This document shows positions 34,636 through 43,933 of a DNA stretch of 64,000 nucleotides, piece after piece; position 1 is the first letter of the stretch; every line of letters begins with the position of its first letter. A program made the translations under genes and the position numbers. The notes below the pieces were generated by a model that saw only the letters and a program-made list of their open reading frames with translations, did no database searches and was not told the DNA's origin. This stretch comes from a bacterium (GTDB taxonomy: Bacteria > Pseudomonadota > Alphaproteobacteria > Caulobacterales > Caulobacteraceae): the NCBI GenBank assembly GCA_030824495.1, contig JAVBXP010000029.1, positions 62,001-126,000 of the forward strand, written 5' to 3'.

Positions 34636-37530
34636 TTAGAAGTGCTTGCGGATCCCAAGCTTGTAGCTGCGGCCGTAGACGTTCCCGATGAAGGGGTCGT
34701 AGCTCAGCTCCAGGCGCGCGGCCGACGGGTCGCGATCGAACACGTTGAACACCGAGGCGGTGAGCGTCGTGTCCCACGGCAGTTCGACCCGATAGGTCAG
34801 ATCCATCGAATAGTAGTCGTCCACCTTCTGGCCGAACGTGATCGGCACCAGCACGCCGGTGGCGTTTTGGATGCTGATCGGCGCACGGTTGTCGATGGCC
34901 CCGTCGACGAAGGTCATGTCGGCGCGGATGTTGTGGATGCCCTTGCCGAACTCGGCATATGCGTTGGCGCGCCAATCGGAGATCGTTCCCGGCAGGCGGT
35001 CGTAGTTGGTGAAGCCCTTGGCCTCGTAGGCGGGGCTGACCGTCACGCCGTTGAAGGTGAACTCCTCGAACTTGTACTGCAGGTAGTAGCTGGCGGCGAC
35101 GCCGACCGAGGCCGTTCCGCCCCAGACGTCGTTGGCGCGATAGTCCAGCGAGACGTCGATGCCGGACGCCTTGATCTCCGGGCCGTTGGTCAGCTCGGAC
35201 CGGACCCGGGCGATGTCGTTGCCGACGGTCACACCCTGGGTGCAGCTATTGTTGTTGTTGAAGGTGATGAGGCCCCGCAGCGGATTGGCGCAGTTCACGA
35301 ACTGCGTGCCGTTGCCGACGCCGGCCACCGAGGTGGCGATGACGTTGGCCGGGACGTTGACGATCTGGTCTTCGATCTTGAAGTTCCAGTAGTCGATGAT
35401 CGCCCGGAACCCGTTCCGCTCGTAGATGGCGCCGACATTATATGTGAACGCCTTCTCCGGGCCGATCGACGGATTGCCGGGGAAGTCGACGGACTTGAAG
35501 TTGTTGCCCGCCGCGATGATCCCAGACAGACCCGTGACCTGGTTGGTGGAACGGTTGGTCGGGGTCGGGCCGCGGAAGGTGGTGCCGACCGAACCGCGCA
35601 GAGCGAAGTCCTCGAACACCTGCCACTTCAAGGCCAGCTTCGGGTTGGTCGTCGAGCCGGTCTCCCCACCGTAGTCCTCGTAGCGGATCGCCAACTGGGC
35701 GTTGATGTTGTCGGTGATCGGCAGGCTGGCTTCGGCGAACAGGGCATAGATCGAGTCATCCAGCTGCGACGGCGTGCTCTGGCCCAGGAAGATATAGGGA
35801 CCGGTCTGCACGGCGCAGTTCTGTTGTCCAGCGATCGGGCACGGATTGATCCGGCGGTCCTGGAAGGCGCTGCCCAGGGTGGTCTGCAGTTCGCTGCGGC
35901 GATATTGCGCGCCGGCGGCCCAGCCGATGTCGCCGCCCGGGAGGGTCCAGGGCAGCTTGCCGTTGATGACCGCATCGACCACCAGCAGGCTCTGGGTGTT
36001 CTGCGTGCGCTGGGGGTCGAACAGGTAGCGCACCAGTTCCGGATTGTTGGCGTTCGCCGAAACGTAGCCCGGATTGGTCAGGCCAAGCGCCGGGTTGCCG
36101 GAATAGCCGTTCGAGAACGGGTTGAAGTACTGGCAACCGTTCTGGCCCGGCGTCGTGCCCGTGCAGTTGAAGCCGCCGAAGCCGTTCAGGGCGCGTTGCA
36201 GCCGGTCGATCAGGATGTCGGTGGTGGTCTGGTCGCTGGTGGCGTCCGAATAGGTGACCGCCGTATCCCAACCGATGCCGCCGATCTCGCCGCTCAGCGA
36301 GGCCGACACCCGGTAGATGTCATAGGTGCGGCTGCCGACCTGGCCGCCGTAGTTCTCGGCCGGATTACCGCCCGCGCCCAGGGCGCGGAACAGGGTCAGG
36401 GAGACGTTGTTGGTCGCCCCGATGACGCCGGGCGACAGGCCCGCCTGCTGCAACGCCGTCAACACGCCCGGGTTAGAAACCGGCGCGGTGAAGACGCCGA
36501 CGCTGCCTGGACCGTTCGGCCCAGAGGTCGGCGGATAGGACGGCGAGAACAGGATGTTCGGAATGTCGGTCTTGGCGTAGAGGCCCTCGACGTGCAGCCG
36601 CAGATTGTCGGCGAAGTCCATATTGGCTTCGGCGTAGATCTGGAACCGGTCCTCATCCTCGATGAGGTTGTCGAAAGGCACATAGGTGAAATAGCAGGCG
36701 GGCGTGGTGCCGCTGAGCCCGGCGAAACCGCCGACGGCCGAGCAGTTGGCGTCACGCTGGACGCCCGCCGTGGGGGTGAGCCCGTTGCGCGGCAGGAACG
36801 ACGGTGGCTGACCCAGCACCGAATAGCCCGACGGGTTGGTCAGATAGGGCTGGTTGGCCCAATCGCGCTCGGTCGTCCGCAGCTCCGAGCGGTGCTGGTA
36901 GCCGGCGCTGAGCAGGATGTTGCCGTTCTCGCCGACCCAGCCGTAGACCGCGCTGGCGCTATAGTCGCCGTCCGAGCCGTCGACGAAGCGGTAGTCCGCC
37001 GCCACGTCCAGGCCTTCGAAGTTCTTGCGGGTGATGAAGTTGACCACCCCGGCGATCGCGTCGGAGCCATAGGTCGCCGCCGCGCCGTCCTTCAGCACCT
37101 CGACGCGGCCGATGGCGGCTGCGGGCATCAGGTTGGTGTCGACGCCGCCGCTGCCCGCGCCAGGCGAGGCGGTGGTGCGACGGCCATTCAGGAGGACCAG
37201 GGTCCGAAGGCTGCCCAGCCCGCGCAGGTTGATCGTACCGGCGCCGACCTGGCCCTGGGCCGCGGTCGAGAACTGGTTGGAGTCGCCCAGGACCGGGCCG
37301 CTGATCGGCAGCGACTTGATAAGGTCGATGGTGGTGGGCGAGCCGCGCTTCGAGAGCTCTTCAGCACCGATGACATCGACCGGCAGAGCTGCGTTTTCTG
37401 GCGTGCCGCGGATGAACGACCCAGTGACGACCACCTCTTCGACGGTGGCCTGTTGAGCCATGGCGTGACCGCCCATGGCCATAGCGACAGCCATGATCGA
37501 GCCGCTGTAGAAATACCTACTCTTCAACAT
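34636..37530 (-). CDS. TonB-dependent outer-membrane receptor 3
   Basis: A 964-residue receptor with signal peptide MLKSRYFYSGSIMAVAMAMG, plug start VEEVVVTGSFIRGTPENAAL and barrel end YKLGIRKHF. It shares signal peptide, plug layout (SLGSLRTLVLLNGRRT, GAAATYGSDAIAGVVNFITR) and many strands with the two downstream receptors, but is about 90 residues shorter and clearly more diverged. It has its own leader and terminator, so the three receptors are probably separate transcripts. Substrate unknown. Confidence 0.93.
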   Translation of the reverse strand: MLKSRYFYSGSIMAVAMAMGGHAMAQQATVEEVVVTGSFIRGTPENAALPVDVIGAEELSKRGSPTTIDLIKSLPISGPVLGDSNQFSTAAQGQVGAGTINLRGLGSLRTLVLLNGRRTTASPGAGSGGVDTNLMPAAAIGRVEVLKDGAAATYGSDAIAGVVNFITRKNFEGLDVAADYRFVDGSDGDYSASAVYGWVGENGNILLSAGYQHRSELRTTERDWANQPYLTNPSGYSVLGQPPSFLPRNGLTPTAGVQRDANCSAVGGFAGLSGTTPACYFTYVPFDNLIEDEDRFQIYAEANMDFADNLRLHVEGLYAKTDIPNILFSPSYPPTSGPNGPGSVGVFTAPVSNPGVLTALQQAGLSPGVIGATNNVSLTLFRALGAGGNPAENYGGQVGSRTYDIYRVSASLSGEIGGIGWDTAVTYSDATSDQTTTDILIDRLQRALNGFGGFNCTGTTPGQNGCQYFNPFSNGYSGNPALGLTNPGYVSANANNPELVRYLFDPQRTQNTQSLLVVDAVINGKLPWTLPGGDIGWAAGAQYRRSELQTTLGSAFQDRRINPCPIAGQQNCAVQTGPYIFLGQSTPSQLDDSIYALFAEASLPITDNINAQLAIRYEDYGGETGSTTNPKLALKWQVFEDFALRGSVGTTFRGPTPTNRSTNQVTGLSGIIAAGNNFKSVDFPGNPSIGPEKAFTYNVGAIYERNGFRAIIDYWNFKIEDQIVNVPANVIATSVAGVGNGTQFVNCANPLRGLITFNNNNSCTQGVTVGNDIARVRSELTNGPEIKASGIDVSLDYRANDVWGGTASVGVAASYYLQYKFEEFTFNGVTVSPAYEAKGFTNYDRLPGTISDWRANAYAEFGKGIHNIRADMTFVDGAIDNRAPISIQNATGVLVPITFGQKVDDYYSMDLTYRVELPWDTTLTASVFNVFDRDPSAARLELSYDPFIGNVYGRSYKLGIRKHF

Positions 37531-38239
37531 ATCTTCCTCCCCCTCGCCGGACGCCGTTATCGATCTGACGCGATGGTCGTCCGTGGGTGGAAGGATGAAA
37601 CGCTTGTTTAGAGGGGGGACGCTAGGTCAATCTTGCAAGTCCGCAACAATCAATTCGAACTGCGTTCAAATCGCAACACCGTTATGCGTAACGCGTTTTT
37701 GACTTGGATGCGGAAAGTTGGCCGAGATCTCCGCCTCGTGCGGGCTCGCGGGACCGCCGCCACCACGTCTCGCAGAGCCCCATCGCAACGATGAACCCAA
37801 ATGCTGTTTGGCGCCTGCGACAGCAGACTTAACAGAGGCTCAGCCGACCGCCCGAAACCGTACCGACAATTGCAAACAATGACCGGATAAAATCGGATCA
37901 ATTCTCAACAGCTTTAGCCACAACACGGCACAATATAATGCGGCGATATCGAACAACCCTCATCCGCAGATTAATAATACGCGCCGACTACAACTATTGA
38001 AGATCCGAACAACCATCTAAGACATCAACAACACGCCAAATACCGACGCCCGGGAGATAATGATCGCCGGCTTCAGCATCGCCGGAACCAGGGCGGCGGA
38101 CTTTTCGTCTCACTAATGAGGCGCAACCAACGCCCTGGCGGTAGGCCAGCCGTCACCGCCTGGACCAGCTTCAGTTCAAACCGATTAGGGTGCTCGCCGC
38201 GGGACCCAATCGCCAGGCGCGGGAGACACCATCAAGACT
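37531..38239. other. Long intergenic gap upstream of receptor 3
   Basis: About 700 bp without a convincing gene. Bases from about 37870 to 38050 are notably A+T-rich for this chromosome. The minus-strand side should hold the receptor 3 promoter. Frames present are short, lack ribosome sites and have no family features. No repeats or RNA genes were recognised. Confidence 0.55.
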
Positions 38240-38572
38240 TTGCGAATCCTCTTCCTGCTCGTCGCCGCACTGTGCTGGACGAATGCGATCGTCATCGCAG
38301 TCAATGGATGGATGGCGGGCGACGGCTCGGCCTTGGGCGTCAGCCTTGTCGTGGCGATCGTCTATGCAGCTATCGGTGTGCTGATCTTTCTGATTCAGCG
38401 ACACCTCTTCCAGGCGCTTTCGCTGATTCCAGCGGGGGAGCCGGCGTCAGTCTCGCTTGGCCGCCTCACCGCTTGCCTCGCCGCTGGCGCAGCCACTCTG
38501 GGCCTGGTGATGCTGATATCGCTCTGGGCCATCACCCAGCGCATGCTTGAAGGCTACGCCATCTTCGGATGA
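38240..38572 (+). CDS. Small membrane protein, unknown function
   Basis: A 110-residue protein with three likely membrane helices: ILFLLVAALCWTNAIVIAV, LGVSLVVAIVYAAIGVLIFL and LGLVMLISLWAITQ. The start is a TTG with GGGAGAC about 14 nt upstream, so start and expression are not certain. It stands alone between the receptor array and the tRNA gene. No family is recognised. Confidence 0.5.
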   Translation: MRILFLLVAALCWTNAIVIAVNGWMAGDGSALGVSLVVAIVYAAIGVLIFLIQRHLFQALSLIPAGEPASVSLGRLTACLAAGAATLGLVMLISLWAITQRMLEGYAIFG

Positions 38573-38693
38573 GGAGGGCGCCAAGCTGCCATCCGAAACA
38601 TCCGGCAGCGAACAGCCGACCGCATGGGCGGCGCGGCCCGGCAAGCCTAGCTTGCCAACCTCAAACGAGAGTGAATTCTGGGAAGAAAAGGAA

Positions 38694-38768
38694 TGGTGGA
38701 CGTGACAGGGATTGAACCTGTGACCCCCTCGATGTCAACGAGGTGCTCTCCCGCTGAGCTACACGTCC
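38694..38768 (-). tRNA. tRNA-Val (anticodon GAC)
   Basis: Read on the minus strand, a 7-bp acceptor stem GGACGTG/CACGTCC, a D-arm TAGCTCAGCGGGAGAGC, the anticodon stem CCTCG/CGAGG with loop TTGACAT, a T-arm around GGTTCAATCC, and an encoded CCA are all present. The anticodon GAC reads valine codons GUC and GUU. Confidence 0.97.
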
Positions 38769-38883
38769 GAACCAGTCGGGCCCCCTTTCGGGGACGGGAG
38801 GCGGCGGTATAACGGCGAGGGCTCCCGCGCGCAAGCGTCGCAAAACAAAATGTGACGCACCGCCTGTGAATGTTTTGGCGCGG

Positions 38884-39243
38884 CTAGGCCGCAGCCATCA
38901 TCCGCTCCACCTCGGTGACGATTTCCCGCAGGTGAATCGGCTTGGACAGCACCTTGGCGCCGGGCGGCGCGGACTCGCCGGCCGCCAGGGCGACCGCGGC
39001 GAAACCGGTGATGAACATGATGCGCAGGCCCGGATGACGCGCTGCGGCCAGGCGTGCGACCTCGATGCCGTCCATGCCCGGCATGACGATGTCCGTCAGC
39101 AGCAGGTCCCATTCCTGGTCGAGAACGGCGACGGCCTCCTCGCCATCAGCGCAGGAGGTCACCTCATAGCCGGCGCGCTGCAGGGCGCGGCTCAGGAAGC
39201 CGCGCAAAGAGTCGTCGTCTTCGGCGAGGAGAATTCGGGGCAT
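38884..39243 (-). CDS. cpdR: CpdR-like single-domain response regulator
   Basis: A 119-residue stand-alone receiver domain. Acidic pocket AEDDD, the phospho-acceptor Asp in LLLTDIVMPGMDG, Thr in MFITGFAAVAL and Lys in AKVLSKPIHLRE are present. The FITGFAAVAL and KVLSKP segments are typical of CpdR, which, when unphosphorylated, directs ClpXP to degrade cell-cycle and second-messenger proteins at the pole. The start at 39243 is preceded by GGAG. It is divergent from an N-formylglutamate amidohydrolase-like gene, the arrangement I know for cpdR in related bacteria. Confidence 0.85.
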   Translation of the reverse strand: MPRILLAEDDDSLRGFLSRALQRAGYEVTSCADGEEAVAVLDQEWDLLLTDIVMPGMDGIEVARLAAARHPGLRIMFITGFAAVALAAGESAPPGAKVLSKPIHLREIVTEVERMMAAA

Positions 39244-39358
39244 GGGCGCTCCGCAAGGCGTCAATCGTAAAGCGGGACTCTAGCGCGGCAGATGTAAATC
39301 CACGGTGAACCGCGCCAGCATCGTGATCCGTTTGACCCGAAGGGAGACGCATCGTCAT

Positions 39359-40270
39359 ATGGCCGCGATGAACGCCTGGGAACCCATCGCCGCAGATGCC
39401 GCCGCGCCGAAGGTCCCGCCCTTCGAGGTGCGACGCGCCGCCGAAGCGGGAACCGCCGCGCCGACCGCCCTGGTGTTCGCTTCGCCCCACTCCGGCCGCT
39501 CCTATCCAGAGGACATGATGGCCGCCGCGGCGCTCGACGCCCACGCCATCCGCCGCTCGGAAGACGCCTATGTCGACGAGCTGATCGGGGCCTCACCCTC
39601 GCTCGGCGCGGCGATGATCTCGGCCAATCTGGCGCGGGCCTATATCGACCTCAACCGCGAGGCCTTCGAACTCGACCAGGGCATGTTCGCCGACGAACTG
39701 CCCGACTTCGCCCGCGCCCGCACCGCCCGGGTGGCCGCCGGCCTCGGCGCCATCGCCCGCGTGGTCTCCGAGGGCCAGGAAATCTACGCCCGCAAGCTGA
39801 CCTTCGCCGAGGCCCGAGGACGGATCGAGGGAACCCACACGCCCTATCACGCGGCCCTGGCGCGCTTGCTGGGCGAGGCCCACTCCGCCCACGGCTACGC
39901 CATACTGATCGATTGGCATTCGATGCCGGCCGCCGCTGCGCGCACGGGCGGCCGTGACGGCCCCTGCGACATGGTGCTGGGCGATCGCTTCGGCGCCTCC
40001 TGCTCCAGCCTCGTGACCCAGCGCGTCGAGCGCGAGCTGGAAGCCATGGGCTATCGCGTGGCGCGCAACGCCCCCTATGCGGGCGGCTACACCACCGAGC
40101 ATTACGGTCGCCCGATGCGGCGCACCCACGCCCTGCAGATCGAGATCAACCGCGCGCTCTATCTGGACGAAGTGTCTCTGGAACCCACTCAGGGCTTCGC
40201 CAAGCTCCAGTCCGACCTCGAAGCCCTCACCCGCACCCTGGCCGCCGCCGACTGGTCGGGCCTGCGCTAG
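39359..40270 (+). CDS. N-formylglutamate amidohydrolase family protein
   Basis: A 303-residue member of the FGase family (HutG-like), with FASPHSGRSYPEDM near the start, IDLNREAFELDQGMF, ILIDWHSMPAAA and a late ALQIEINRALYLDE. The His, Asp and Glu positions fit a metal site. Family members release formate from N-formylglutamate in histidine breakdown, but no other hut genes are nearby, so the real substrate may differ. The start at 39359 has GGGAG upstream; Met at 39368 is an alternative. Confidence 0.85.
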   Translation: MAAMNAWEPIAADAAAPKVPPFEVRRAAEAGTAAPTALVFASPHSGRSYPEDMMAAAALDAHAIRRSEDAYVDELIGASPSLGAAMISANLARAYIDLNREAFELDQGMFADELPDFARARTARVAAGLGAIARVVSEGQEIYARKLTFAEARGRIEGTHTPYHAALARLLGEAHSAHGYAILIDWHSMPAAAARTGGRDGPCDMVLGDRFGASCSSLVTQRVERELEAMGYRVARNAPYAGGYTTEHYGRPMRRTHALQIEINRALYLDEVSLEPTQGFAKLQSDLEALTRTLAAADWSGLR

Positions 40271-40672
40271 TCACGAACTCGACCGCTCATCGAAATGCCG
40301 CACCCCGGCTTCGTCACGGTCCCAATCGGCCCTCGAAGCGCAGAACAGATGGGTACGAACGCCCCTGCCGAGCGGGACATCCAGCGTGCCGGCGGTCACA
40401 TAGACATTGTTCGCGTCTGTCTCGGCCGGCAGCGGCGTGCCGCAGGTCTTGCAACGCGTGATGGAATAGGTCGGCCGGACGGCGAAGGTGACGCCGTGAT
40501 CCTCGCCCCGCACCCAGCGAAAGCGGTCCAGCGGCACAATCAGGATCGCGTTTCCGTTCGAGCCCGAGGCCTTGCGGCACAGCGAGCAATGGCAGACCCA
40601 GACCCCGTCGATGTCGCCATCGATCTCATAGGCTCTGGCGCCACAAAGACAGCTGCCTGTTAGAACAGTCAT
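40271..40672 (-). CDS. GFA family zinc protein
   Basis: A 133-residue protein of the glutathione-dependent formaldehyde-activating (Gfa) family. Three cysteine pairs for zinc are seen: GSCLCGARAYEI, CHCSLCRKASG and RCKTCGTPL. Most family members have no proven formaldehyde role. It converges tail-to-tail with the amidohydrolase gene and lies upstream of nothing obvious in its own strand. Confidence 0.88.
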   Translation of the reverse strand: MTVLTGSCLCGARAYEIDGDIDGVWVCHCSLCRKASGSNGNAILIVPLDRFRWVRGEDHGVTFAVRPTYSITRCKTCGTPLPAETDANNVYVTAGTLDVPLGRGVRTHLFCASRADWDRDEAGVRHFDERSSS

Positions 40673-40705
40673 GGCGTTCCAATCCTTGGGATAGCGGGCC
40701 TGAAC

Positions 40706-41119
40706 CTAGGCCTTCTTGCGCGAGGTATTCAGCGCGACGGCGGCGGAGATGAGCTTCTTAAAAGCCGCCTCGTCGATCGCCTCGCCTTCGTGGATATCGA
40801 TGGCCCGGCGGGTGGAGCCTTCGAGGCTGGAATTCAACAGGCCTGAGGGATCTTCGAGCGACGCGCCCTTGGCGAAGGTCAGCTTCACCGCGTTCTTGTA
40901 GGTCTCCCCGGTGCAGATCATCCCGGCGTGCTCCCACACCGGAACGCCTCGCCACTTCCACGTCTCGATCACGTCCGGATCGGCCTGCTTGATCAGGGCC
41001 CGGACACGCGCGAGCGTCTCGCCTCGCCAGTCCCCTAATTCCTTGATCCGCGCATCGATCAACTGTGCAGGCGCCTCCCCCGCATCTGCGCCCTTTGTCG
41101 GGCTGGTCATCTTCGTCAT
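40706..41119 (-). CDS. DUF1801 domain protein
   Basis: A 137-residue protein of the YdhG/DUF1801 family, with IDARIKELGDWRGETLARVR, ETWKWRGVPVWEHAGMIC and VKLTFAKGASLEDP. Function is unknown in the family. The ATG at 41119 has AGGAAAGG upstream. A GTG at 41146 overlaps the stop of the upstream DUF1801 gene and could be used by coupled translation. It is the second of two DUF1801 genes in tandem. Confidence 0.8.
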   Translation of the reverse strand: MTKMTSPTKGADAGEAPAQLIDARIKELGDWRGETLARVRALIKQADPDVIETWKWRGVPVWEHAGMICTGETYKNAVKLTFAKGASLEDPSGLLNSSLEGSTRRAIDIHEGEAIDEAAFKKLISAAVALNTSRKKA

Positions 41120-41142
41120 GGCGTCGCCTTTCCTGGGGCCGC

Positions 41143-41580
41143 TCACATTCGTTCGCCGGGCAACTGGCTGGCCTGCTTCACCCAGTCGGTGAGTTGAGCC
41201 TCGTCGATCTGGTCGGCCTCATGGATGTGAAAGTAACGCACGTCCTTCTGCTTGGACTCGACCGGCGGGACGGGGTGGAGCGACGCGCCCTGGAAGAAGG
41301 CCAGCTTGATGTATTTGGCGAAGACGTGGACGCCCAGGAACCAGCCCTGGCCCTCGACACCGTACAGCGGCGAGTTCCACTTCACCGCCTTGGCCACGTC
41401 GGGAACGGCGGCTTCGATCAAGGCGTCCAGGCGGCGCCCGACCTCGCTCTTCCAACCCGGCATGGCCGCGATATAGGCCTGCACGGGCGCGTCTCCGTAT
41501 CCCTTCGGGATCTGGGGGTTGCCGCCGGACAGCAACTTCGCAGCGCCCTCCGACGAGTTTCCAGGCGTCTTGCCAGCCAT
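41143..41580 (-). CDS. DUF1801 domain protein
   Basis: A 145-residue DUF1801 protein with PVQAYIAAMPGWKSEVGRRL, VAKAVKWNSPLYGVEGQGWF and YIKLAFFQGASLHP. The start at 41580 has AGGAG 8 nt upstream. It is followed immediately by a second DUF1801 gene, probably in one transcript. The two share family features but little close identity, so this is not a recent duplication. Function unknown. Confidence 0.82.
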   Translation of the reverse strand: MAGKTPGNSSEGAAKLLSGGNPQIPKGYGDAPVQAYIAAMPGWKSEVGRRLDALIEAAVPDVAKAVKWNSPLYGVEGQGWFLGVHVFAKYIKLAFFQGASLHPVPPVESKQKDVRYFHIHEADQIDEAQLTDWVKQASQLPGERM

Positions 41581-41791
41581 GGTCTTCACTCCTGTCTGTA
41601 AGCGCCTCGTCCGGCCACCGCGCCGCATAGGGAACCACGAAGACGAACAACATCCAGCAATGGATCTGCCGGCTCCAGGTGTACCGGCCCGTTGGAATCC
41701 TGTGCAGACGGGCCGAAGCAGGCAGTCCCTGCCCTCAACCAGCGCGCGCTATGAGTAATCAAGCCCTCGATATAGCTCGGAAGAGAGCGCC

Positions 41792-42394
41792 CTAGGCTGG
41801 CCGGCGCGCCCGCATGGCCTGGTTGATGGTGCCGTCGTCCAGCCAGTCCAGTTCGCCGCCCACCGGCACGCCGCGCGCCAGCATAGTCACCGAGACATCG
41901 GCGTTGGAGAGCCGCTCGGCCAGGTAATGGGCCGTGGTCTGGCCGTCCACCGTGGCGGGCAGAGCCAGGATCACCTCGCTGACGCCGCCGTCTGACGCCC
42001 TCTCCACCAACGGGCCGATCCGCAGGGCCTCAGGCCCGACGCCGTCCAGCGCCGAAAGCAGGCCGCCCAGCACGTGATAGCGGCCGCGGAACGCCACCGC
42101 GCGCTCCATGGCCCAGAGCGCGCCGACCTCTTCGACCACGCAGATCAGCGAGCCGTCGCGATGGGTGTCGGCGCAGATCGCGCAGGGATCCTGGGTGTCG
42201 AGAGACCCGCAAAGGCTGCAGGTCTTCACCCGCTGGGCGGCGGTCGAGAGCGCCTCGGCGAGCGGCAGCAGGAGCTGGTCTCGGCGCTTCAGCAGCGCCA
42301 GGGTGGCGCGCCGCGCCGACCGGGGACCAAGCCCCGGCAATTTCGACAACAGCGCGATCAGCCGCTCGATTTCAGGTCCGGCGGAAGCTGCCAA
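41792..42394 (-). CDS. recR: Recombination protein RecR
   Basis: A 200-residue RecR. It shows the N-terminal helix-hairpin-helix ([20 protein letters not shown]), a four-cysteine zinc motif [16 protein letters not shown], and the TOPRIM domain starting [17 protein letters not shown]. It works with RecF and RecO to load RecA at gaps. The start is TTG 42394, preceded by GGAG; this gives the normal RecR length, whereas the open frame to 42454 adds 20 unlikely residues. In many bacteria recR follows dnaX-ybaB; here two genes intervene. Confidence 0.93.
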   Translation of the reverse strand: MAASAGPEIERLIALLSKLPGLGPRSARRATLALLKRRDQLLLPLAEALSTAAQRVKTCSLCGSLDTQDPCAICADTHRDGSLICVVEEVGALWAMERAVAFRGRYHVLGGLLSALDGVGPEALRIGPLVERASDGGVSEVILALPATVDGQTTAHYLAERLSNADVSVTMLARGVPVGGELDWLDDGTINQAMRARRPA

Positions 42395-42497
42395 GTGATC
42401 TCCGTCAGGGGTAGGCGCAGGATCGCCGAAGCAGCGTCCCGATCGTTCGTGCATATGTAGCGACGCAGGCGACAGACGCGAGGATGGAGATGACGCT

Positions 42498-43022
42498 GTG
42501 AGAGAACAAGAGGCTCCACAGCTAGCGCCCTACCATGTGCGGCGTCTGACGGACGCCGACGCGGCCGAGATCCAGGACCTCTATGTACGCTGCACGGCCT
42601 TTGTCGAACTGGTCGAGGGCCGCCCGCCGGCCTCGCACGATGGGCTCGACCTGCTGCACGCCAAGCCGCCAGGGGTGAAAGACGAGGACAAGCTGGTGTT
42701 CGGCCTCTTCGAGGCGGGGCGCATGATCGGCGCCCTCGACGTCCTGCGCGGCTATCCAGAGCCGGACATCTGGTATCTCGGCCTGCTGATGCTGTCGCCC
42801 GAGACCCGCAACCGCGGGCTAGGCGCCCAGGTCTATGCGGCGACGCGCAGGTGGGTCGAGGCCAATGGCGGGAAGGCTTTCCGGCTGATCGTTCAGGCGC
42901 AAAACGACGCCGCCCTGCGCTTCTGGGAGCGGCAGGGCTTCGTCGTGATCGGCGCTACGACCCAAGAGACCGGCGAGCACACGAACGAGGTGTTTCGGAT
43001 GGAGCAGCGGCTGGGCGGCTAA
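42498..43022 (+). CDS. GNAT family N-acetyltransferase
   Basis: A 174-residue GNAT protein. The acetyl-CoA motif is [20 protein letters not shown] and the C-terminal segment [17 protein letters not shown] is typical. The start is GTG 42498 with GGAG about 10 nt upstream. It is divergent from recR and convergent with a lipoprotein gene. Substrate unknown. Confidence 0.85.
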   Translation: MREQEAPQLAPYHVRRLTDADAAEIQDLYVRCTAFVELVEGRPPASHDGLDLLHAKPPGVKDEDKLVFGLFEAGRMIGALDVLRGYPEPDIWYLGLLMLSPETRNRGLGAQVYAATRRWVEANGGKAFRLIVQAQNDAALRFWERQGFVVIGATTQETGEHTNEVFRMEQRLGG

Positions 43023-43030
43023 GACGGCGC

Positions 43031-43555
43031 CTACTTGCGGGTGACGGTGATCTCGAAGGGCCCGCTTTCGCCGCGCCGGGCGGCCGCTCGCACCATGAAC
43101 GGCTGCAGCAGGTAGGTGGTGTCCTTGGCGGCGGTCAGGGTGGCGTTCGGACCATCGACCTCGCCGCGATGGACCGCGGCCCCGCTGGCGTCGGCGGCGT
43201 CAGTCACGTTCATATAGAGGCTGGTGTTCGCGGACGTGAAGGCCACGACCAGGGTTTGCCCGGCCGCCACCGGCACGGCGTAGACCGGCGCCTTGTAGCC
43301 CTTGATCTCGCCGGACGCGGTCGTCGTGCCGGCCGGGGCGAAGGTCAGAACCTCAAGGGTGTTGTCGGGCGTCAGGCGCGCCTGCACCGTGGCGGTGTCC
43401 ACCACCGGCAGGGTGACGATGGCAGGGGCGGGCGCAGCGGCGGGCGCGGCGGGCGTCGCCTCGGCGGCGGTGTCCTTGGCCGGTTGCGCCGGTCCGCTGC
43501 AGGCCGCCAGGCCAAGCATCAGGACGCTCGTCAGAGTCAGGGCCGCAGTTCTCAT
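43031..43555 (-). CDS. Putative lipoprotein, unknown function
   Basis: A 174-residue protein with signal peptide MRTAALTLTSVLMLGLAAC ending in the lipobox Cys, an Ala/Pro-rich linker (about residues 20-50), and a beta-rich domain with VYAVPVAAGQTLVVAFTS and SGPFEITVTRK. The latter looks like a small beta-sandwich seen in secreted proteins. The start at 43555 is spaced properly from AAGGA. It follows ybaB by 44 bp and may be on the dnaX transcript. No function is recognised. Confidence 0.7.
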   Translation of the reverse strand: MRTAALTLTSVLMLGLAACSGPAQPAKDTAAEATPAAPAAAPAPAIVTLPVVDTATVQARLTPDNTLEVLTFAPAGTTTASGEIKGYKAPVYAVPVAAGQTLVVAFTSANTSLYMNVTDAADASGAAVHRGEVDGPNATLTAAKDTTYLLQPFMVRAAARRGESGPFEITVTRK

Positions 43556-43599
43556 CGCGCGCATTCCTTGTTGTCGGACCAGCAGACGGCCGGCGGCTG

Positions 43600-43926
43600 T
43601 TAGAACTTCGGCATGCCCGGAAGGTTCATTCCGGCCAGCGGACCGGCGGCCTCGCGCATCAGATCGGCCTGCTGGGCGTCGAGCTTGCGCTTGGCGTCGG
43701 CATGGGCCGCGACGATCAGGTCGGAGATCACCTCGCCCTCGCCGGGGGCCAGCAGGCTCTCGTCCAGCTCCACGCCGGACAGCTCGCCGGTGCCGCGCAG
43801 GGTGACCTTGACCATCCCGCCGCCGGACGTGCCCTCGACCACGATCTCGGCGATGCGGGCCTGGGCGTCGGCCAGCTTCTGCTGCATGGCCTGCGCCTGC
43901 TTCATGATGGAGCCGAGATCTTTCAT
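43600..43926 (-). CDS. YbaB/EbfC nucleoid-associated protein
   Basis: A 108-residue YbaB family protein with MKQAQAMQQKLADAQARIAE and GGGMVKVTLRGTGELSGVEL. Family members bind DNA as dimers with tweezer-like helices. It lies 7 bp after dnaX, the usual position. Length is normal. Confidence 0.93.
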   Translation of the reverse strand: MKDLGSIMKQAQAMQQKLADAQARIAEIVVEGTSGGGMVKVTLRGTGELSGVELDESLLAPGEGEVISDLIVAAHADAKRKLDAQQADLMREAAGPLAGMNLPGMPKF

Positions 43927-43933
43927 GGCAGCC

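Noticed and set aside
34642..37611. Very long open frame (989 codons) on the plus strand
   Set aside because: It is exactly antisense to TonB receptor 3, has no family features or ribosome site, and its Asp/Arg/Val-rich composition is that of a complementary-strand shadow in GC-rich DNA.
37650..37901. 83-codon minus-strand frame in the long gap upstream of receptor 3
   Set aside because: It has no ribosome site, family motif or credible composition, and lies in a region likely to be a promoter.
38116..38550. 144-codon frame overlapping the small membrane protein
   Set aside because: Its product is Arg/Pro-rich without hydrophobic or family features, while the overlapping frame has three clean membrane helices.
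39244..39358. CtrA binding site between cpdR and the amidohydrolase gene
   Set aside because: I looked for TTAA-N7-TTAA and found only a poor partial match (TTTACGATTGACG on the minus strand), not enough to report.
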